DNA of 18,596 bases from JAWXCM01 sp034408745 (GTDB lineage: Bacteria > Acidobacteriota > Terriglobia > Bryobacterales > Bryobacteraceae). The notes under the pieces are model-generated. The model did not search any database. It worked only from the letters and a program-made list of their open reading frames with translations, and was not told the DNA's origin. Location: NCBI GenBank assembly GCA_034408745.1, contig JAWXCM010000451.1, positions 1 to 18,596 of the forward strand. Reading direction: 5' to 3'. Positions 15,238 to 18,596 of the stretch are shown piece after piece. Within the stretch, counting starts at the first letter, position 1; every line of letters starts with the position of its first letter. Both the position numbers and the translations under genes were made by a program.

Positions 15238-15256
15238 GCACGGGCGCTGCCTGTGC
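15238..15256. other. Intergenic hairpin between glycosidase-like and symporter genes
   Basis: GCACGGG (15238-15244) and CCTGTGC (15250-15256) can pair over 7 bp, with one wobble, around a 5-base loop. The 49-bp gap shows no T-tract, so a terminator is unlikely; an mRNA-stability hairpin or chance pairing are alternatives. Confidence 0.25.
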
Positions 15257-15264
15257 TGCGGGGT

Positions 15265-17922
15265 TCATTCGAACCAAAAAGAGTGGAGCCGGGGGGACTC
15301 CAGCGTCCCGAATAGGAGGAACTCGACCTGGATACGGACAGCCTTCACCGCGGCCAGCGACGGCGAACCTTTCCAAGTGAAGGTGTGGTCGAGGCGGTCT
15401 TCCTCGACGGGGTCGCAGTCCGCGAAACCGTAGCCGGGGAGCACTTCGCCCGTCGCGGCGTCGCGCAACTGCGCCTTCAGCCACGCGAAGCGCGGGGCAA
15501 GGGTGCCGACATTGACGTGCAGCGTGCGCGACCCGATGCCGGTGGCGTTGATCGGGATGGTGCGGACGCGGGCCTCAAGTTCCACCTGGTAGTCCGTGAT
15601 GAAACTGCTGCGGAAGTCATTGCCCGCGCGCTTGATTGGCGCGACCGTGAGGTAGGTGAAGCCGTCGCGCCGCAGCCGCGCGAGGCCGGTGCTGACCCGC
15701 CACGGTTCGCACAGGTTTTTCGCCGGCGCATAGTTGCTCTGCGAAAGCGCGCGGCCGGTGGTGATCGTGCCGACCGAGCCACGGTAGTAGAGCCAGAGGT
15801 GGTCGTCGTGCAGGACGAGGGAGTTGGGCGTGCACAGCATCCCAGAGTCCCAGGCACCGAGCGGCCCGCGCGGCAGCAGTGGCTGCTCAGGCAGGATGCG
15901 CGTGAAATGCAATCCGTCCCGGCTGGCGGCGAGCCGCAGGTCGACGTTCCAGTCGGCACCGGACCAGTGCTGGTAGAGGGAGACATACATGCCCTCGTAA
16001 ACCTGGACCAGGCCGCCGTGGTTCTGGTCCTCGTCGGCGCCCGAACGCGGATCGATCACGGGATTATGCGGGTAGGGCGTGAAATCATACGGCGTGGCGC
16101 CGTGCACGACGCCCATGCTGCGCGCGGTGTTGACGCCCATGTGCGGATGTCCGGCATAGGCATCGATTCCATACATTTTCCAGCGATAGTCTTCCCGGGG
16201 CTCGATCGGATCGTAGAAGAAACTGCTGAGCGGCTCAACCCAGGGTGTCTGGCCGCGGATGACCTGGTTTTTACCCGGTGACTTGCCCCAGAGGCGCGCG
16301 GGCGGCAGGTTCCAATGGATGCCGTCGGCCGACCACGTCAGGTAGACTGCGTCGGCACCTCCGAGGTCCGAAATGAAGAGCATCTTGTAGCGGCGGGTGG
16401 CATCCGTCTCTCGCCCATCTTTCACCACCAGCCCGACGGCCGCGTTCCTTCCGCGATATTCGGTGGCCGGATCCTTGAAGCTGGGGAAGAGCAGGTTGTT
16501 TGCCTTCGAGCCATGATAGGGCACGACCCCGAGGTTGGGCTTGGTCCAGCGGATGCCGTCCTCGCTTTCGGCGTAGGCAATGTTCCAGTTTCGCTCAAAG
16601 GTGTTCGTATTGGTCGAATACCACATCCGAAACAGGCCTTGGTCGAACATGACGTCGGCATAGTTGACCCAGGCTTCATCGGCGCTGCCCGCGCCGCCGT
16701 TCAGGTCGAGCGGGTTGGTGTCCGACTTGGTTGCGATGCCCAGGCGCTGCACGACGTTGTCGAGCTCGGCGACTTCCAGCAGGTCGATGAACAGAACGCG
16801 CCGGGCGTCGGTGACCGCCAGATTCGGGACGGGCAGGAGGTCGAAGCGGAAGCGCGGTGCACCGTGCTCGGGCAAATCCTCGTGATGCAGGAGGCTGAAG
16901 CCGGGTGCAGACGAGCCGAGTTGCGGCGGGAGCGTGTAGGCGAAGTCGTGCACCCAGCGGCCCTGCACGCTGTAGGCGATGTTTTCCGCCGATAGGTCGT
17001 GGCCGAGCAGGCGCCGGTAGAGCAGTGTGCGCCGGTCCGCATCGAGGGCGAACAGCCAGGTGACACCATTCGCGTCGCGCGTGAAGGCCGGCCGGAAGTG
17101 CATCCGTCCATCGAGCGTCACCGGCCCTTGGACCTGGCCGCCGGTAATTCGCCGCACGGCAATTCCGCCGGCCTGGGCCTCGCAGGCGATGAGCACGTTG
17201 TCGCCCTGGAGGGAGAGGGTGGGCTGTTGGCCGCCGTTTAGAAAGACGAGAGGTTCGCCCAAGGGTTTGCCGTCCGCCGCGAAGACGCGATATTTGATCG
17301 GCTGTTCGGGCGCCGCCTCGCTCCACGTGAGGTGAAGGCGGTCCTGTCCGTCAATAACCGCCGTGGCCCCCGCCACGTAGTCCGGTGCGCGGAAAATCTC
17401 GCGCACCTCCAAAGTCTGACGGGCCGCGGCGGCGCGATAAATATTCGAGCCCGTCTTACCGCCCTCATGCTGTAACACGAGCACGGTGGGGACCGCCGTG
17501 CTTCCGCCGAGGATGTGAAGGCGGACCGAACCGGCCAGTGGTTGGGTGGTCGTGGTCCAGTTCGACGCAGTGGTTACAGGAAGGTTGGTGACGGCGCAGG
17601 ACAGTTTCCCATCAGCGTGGAAAAAAACTTGGAGCGTGACGGCCGTGAGGGCGAGCAGGGCGCTATCCGGCATTTTCAAGCCGATCATTCCGCCGGGACC
17701 AAACAGTGGCACTGGGTTCTGGAAGTCGCCGAAGGTGCGGGGCGTGATGTCGGATGATTGCCGCAGCTCGAGACCCGTTGCGGTCGGGACCAGCACGGCG
17801 GCGTGGCCGTCGGGCAACCAGACGCTTGAGGACAACTGCCCGTCGGTTGCGGCCAGGAGCTTCAGGGGAAGTAACAGGAGTAGCAGTATTGAACATAACC
17901 AAGGGGTGCGTGGGTTTTTCAT
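15265..17922 (-). CDS. Large secreted glycosidase-like double beta-propeller protein
   Basis: An 885-residue secreted protein from ATG 17922; the open frame extends 18 codons further upstream, but this start gives a proper signal peptide (NPRTPWLCSILLLLLLPLKL, cleavage near LLA/ATD). Residues about 25-360 look like one beta-propeller. Residues about 375-745 match the five-bladed propellers seen in GH32/GH43/GH130-like proteins of Planctomycetota and Verrucomicrobiota, with repeated blade motifs DGIRWTKP (455), DGIHWNLP (533) and DGLHFTRI (669), plus NYADVMFDQGLFRMWY and GAWDSGMLCTPNSLV. A C-terminal beta-sandwich begins after TGLARLRRDGF (745-755) and ends in LHSFWFE. The catalytic residues are not certain, so glycoside hydrolase activity is inferred from fold and company. 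It is 26 bp after the aldolase-like gene and 49 bp before the symporter, probably one operon. Confidence 0.85.
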   Translation of the reverse strand: MKNPRTPWLCSILLLLLLPLKLLAATDGQLSSSVWLPDGHAAVLVPTATGLELRQSSDITPRTFGDFQNPVPLFGPGGMIGLKMPDSALLALTAVTLQVFFHADGKLSCAVTNLPVTTASNWTTTTQPLAGSVRLHILGGSTAVPTVLVLQHEGGKTGSNIYRAAAARQTLEVREIFRAPDYVAGATAVIDGQDRLHLTWSEAAPEQPIKYRVFAADGKPLGEPLVFLNGGQQPTLSLQGDNVLIACEAQAGGIAVRRITGGQVQGPVTLDGRMHFRPAFTRDANGVTWLFALDADRRTLLYRRLLGHDLSAENIAYSVQGRWVHDFAYTLPPQLGSSAPGFSLLHHEDLPEHGAPRFRFDLLPVPNLAVTDARRVLFIDLLEVAELDNVVQRLGIATKSDTNPLDLNGGAGSADEAWVNYADVMFDQGLFRMWYSTNTNTFERNWNIAYAESEDGIRWTKPNLGVVPYHGSKANNLLFPSFKDPATEYRGRNAAVGLVVKDGRETDATRRYKMLFISDLGGADAVYLTWSADGIHWNLPPARLWGKSPGKNQVIRGQTPWVEPLSSFFYDPIEPREDYRWKMYGIDAYAGHPHMGVNTARSMGVVHGATPYDFTPYPHNPVIDPRSGADEDQNHGGLVQVYEGMYVSLYQHWSGADWNVDLRLAASRDGLHFTRILPEQPLLPRGPLGAWDSGMLCTPNSLVLHDDHLWLYYRGSVGTITTGRALSQSNYAPAKNLCEPWRVSTGLARLRRDGFTYLTVAPIKRAGNDFRSSFITDYQVELEARVRTIPINATGIGSRTLHVNVGTLAPRFAWLKAQLRDAATGEVLPGYGFADCDPVEEDRLDHTFTWKGSPSLAAVKAVRIQVEFLLFGTLESPRLHSFWFE

Positions 17923-17948
17923 AGAGGAGAGCCGCCGCGCGGTCGGGG

Positions 17949-18596
17949 TCAGGCCGCAGGGCCCGTGTTGAACCATCGGCCGTGCGCAAGGAGGTTGGAT
18001 GCGCCGTCCTCAATCGCCTTGGCTAGGGCGGGCTGGTGCTTTTTCCGGTAGACCCGGGCCAGCGTGGTCATGCGGCTGATGGCTTCTTGCGCGGTGGGGA
18101 CGAGAGCGGCGTCCGCCGGCGGGGTTTTGCCTAGGAGAACGTCGAACCCCGCGGCGGCCACGACCACGCCGGCCTGGATGTAGGTTTCCAGGTTGGTGTG
18201 GTTCACGCCGCCAGAGACGAAAAACGGCAGGCAATTGTGGGTGGCGACGGAGGTCTTCGACACAAACTCGCTGCCGGAGACCGTGTGCACCGTGGCCTTC
18301 ACGAGGTCCGCACCGAGTTCGAGTTGGTCGAGCGCCTCGTTTTGCGTCGCGACGCCGGCGATCATCACGCAGTCCCGCGCATACTTTGCGTAGGTTTTGG
18401 GGCGGAAGCGCATGAACGAGACCAAGGCGTCGGCGCCGAGATCGACGGCTTCCTGCACGCTCAGGAATCCCTCGCGGCTTTTCCCCAGGTAGGACTCGAG
18501 CTTCGGTCCGTCCATGAGGGTCGCGACCATGACGACCATGTCGGGAAACTCGCGTTTAATCCAGGGAATGACGTGGCGCGCATCGGGCCGCCGGCA
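17949..18596 (-). CDS. KDPG-aldolase-like TIM-barrel protein (5' end outside window)
   Basis: The reading frame runs from the window edge to TGA at 17949, giving at least 215 residues without a required internal start; the segment before the first ATG (RHVIPWIKREFPD) reads as normal protein, so the gene begins outside. The pattern resembles class I KDPG/KHG aldolases, which split 2-keto-3-deoxy-6-phosphogluconate or similar keto acids into pyruvate and an aldehyde: VMIAGVATQNEALDQLELGA corresponds to the segment before the Schiff-base lysine, LVKATVHTVSG to the usual KxFPA lysine motif, and FFVSGGVNHTNLETYIQAGV to the phosphate-binding PTGG strand. The replaced KFFPA motif makes it a divergent member, so substrate may differ. 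It is upstream of and close to the secreted glycosidase-like and symporter genes and would act in the cytoplasm on imported product. Confidence 0.65.
   Translation of the reverse strand, partial: CRRPDARHVIPWIKREFPDMVVMVATLMDGPKLESYLGKSREGFLSVQEAVDLGADALVSFMRFRPKTYAKYARDCVMIAGVATQNEALDQLELGADLVKATVHTVSGSEFVSKTSVATHNCLPFFVSGGVNHTNLETYIQAGVVVAAAGFDVLLGKTPPADAALVPTAQEAISRMTTLARVYRKKHQPALAKAIEDGASNLLAHGRWFNTGPAA

Noticed and set aside
14556..15380. 274-codon plus-strand open frame opposite the symporter
   Set aside because: Antisense to the SSS gene, very rich in Gly, His, Gln and Asp, without domain features.
15385..16281. 298-codon plus-strand open frame opposite the 885-residue protein
   Set aside because: Antisense shadow; the minus strand encodes continuous, recognisable propeller blades over this stretch.
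17923..17976. 18-codon N-terminal extension of the 885-residue protein overlapping the aldolase-like gene
   Set aside because: ATG 17922 starts a normal signal peptide and avoids the overlap; the extension would place a non-secretory segment before it.
1..18596. Search by eye for CRISPR repeats, tRNA genes, transposases, integrases and phage genes
   Set aside because: No spaced direct repeats, cloverleaf arms with a CCA end, or recombinase-like proteins were recognised; the decay at 56-1009 has no visible mobile-element remnant beside it.

Overview
The window is high-GC bacterial DNA, most likely from a member of the Verrucomicrobiota close to Opitutaceae. This is inferred from protein style, not from a marker gene: the TonB-dependent receptor begins with a mature segment of the type IELNPFRVSTKGDAGY, common in receptors of that group, and the window is rich in secreted beta-propeller hydrolase-like proteins, a CehA/McbA-type metallohydrolase and LacI-type regulators. 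Nearly all start codons lack a Shine-Dalgarno sequence and are instead preceded by C- or CT-rich leaders.

Left block (56-3491, minus strand): a lactate/glycolate-type permease (LctP family) overlaps by ATGA a secreted beta-propeller protein, which overlaps by GTGA a stretch of decayed genes. That stretch holds a recognisable C-terminal scrap of an FMN-dependent alpha-hydroxy-acid oxidase, then an alanine-glyoxylate-type aminotransferase that stops about 140 residues early. Permease, oxidase and aminotransferase would together form a glycolate to glyoxylate to glycine route; here it looks broken in its enzymatic part.

Middle block (3587-9588, plus strand): a secreted alpha/beta hydrolase, a TonB-dependent outer-membrane receptor, two tandem hairpin terminators, and a large secreted CehA/McbA-like metallohydrolase. 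These look like an uptake and periplasmic-processing set, with the metallohydrolase probably transcribed separately.

Right block (9646-18596): a Tat-exported beta-propeller-like protein and a LacI-family regulator are divergently transcribed around a 125-bp control region. Convergent to the regulator lies a minus-strand run, read from the right edge: a KDPG-aldolase-like protein (cut by the window edge), an 885-residue secreted glycosidase-like protein, a sodium:solute symporter, an 83-residue secreted protein resembling a cut-off N-terminus of the 885-residue protein, and a second secreted alpha/beta hydrolase. The run reads as: degrade or de-esterify a substrate outside, import the product with sodium, cleave a keto-acid intermediate in the cytoplasm.

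No tRNA, rRNA, CRISPR array, insertion sequence or phage gene was recognised. The most notable items are the decayed glyoxylate module, the unusual translation leaders, the truncated paralogue, and a carbohydrate- or acid-utilisation set without obvious SusC/SusD or classical glycosidases. Exact substrates cannot be read from the sequence.
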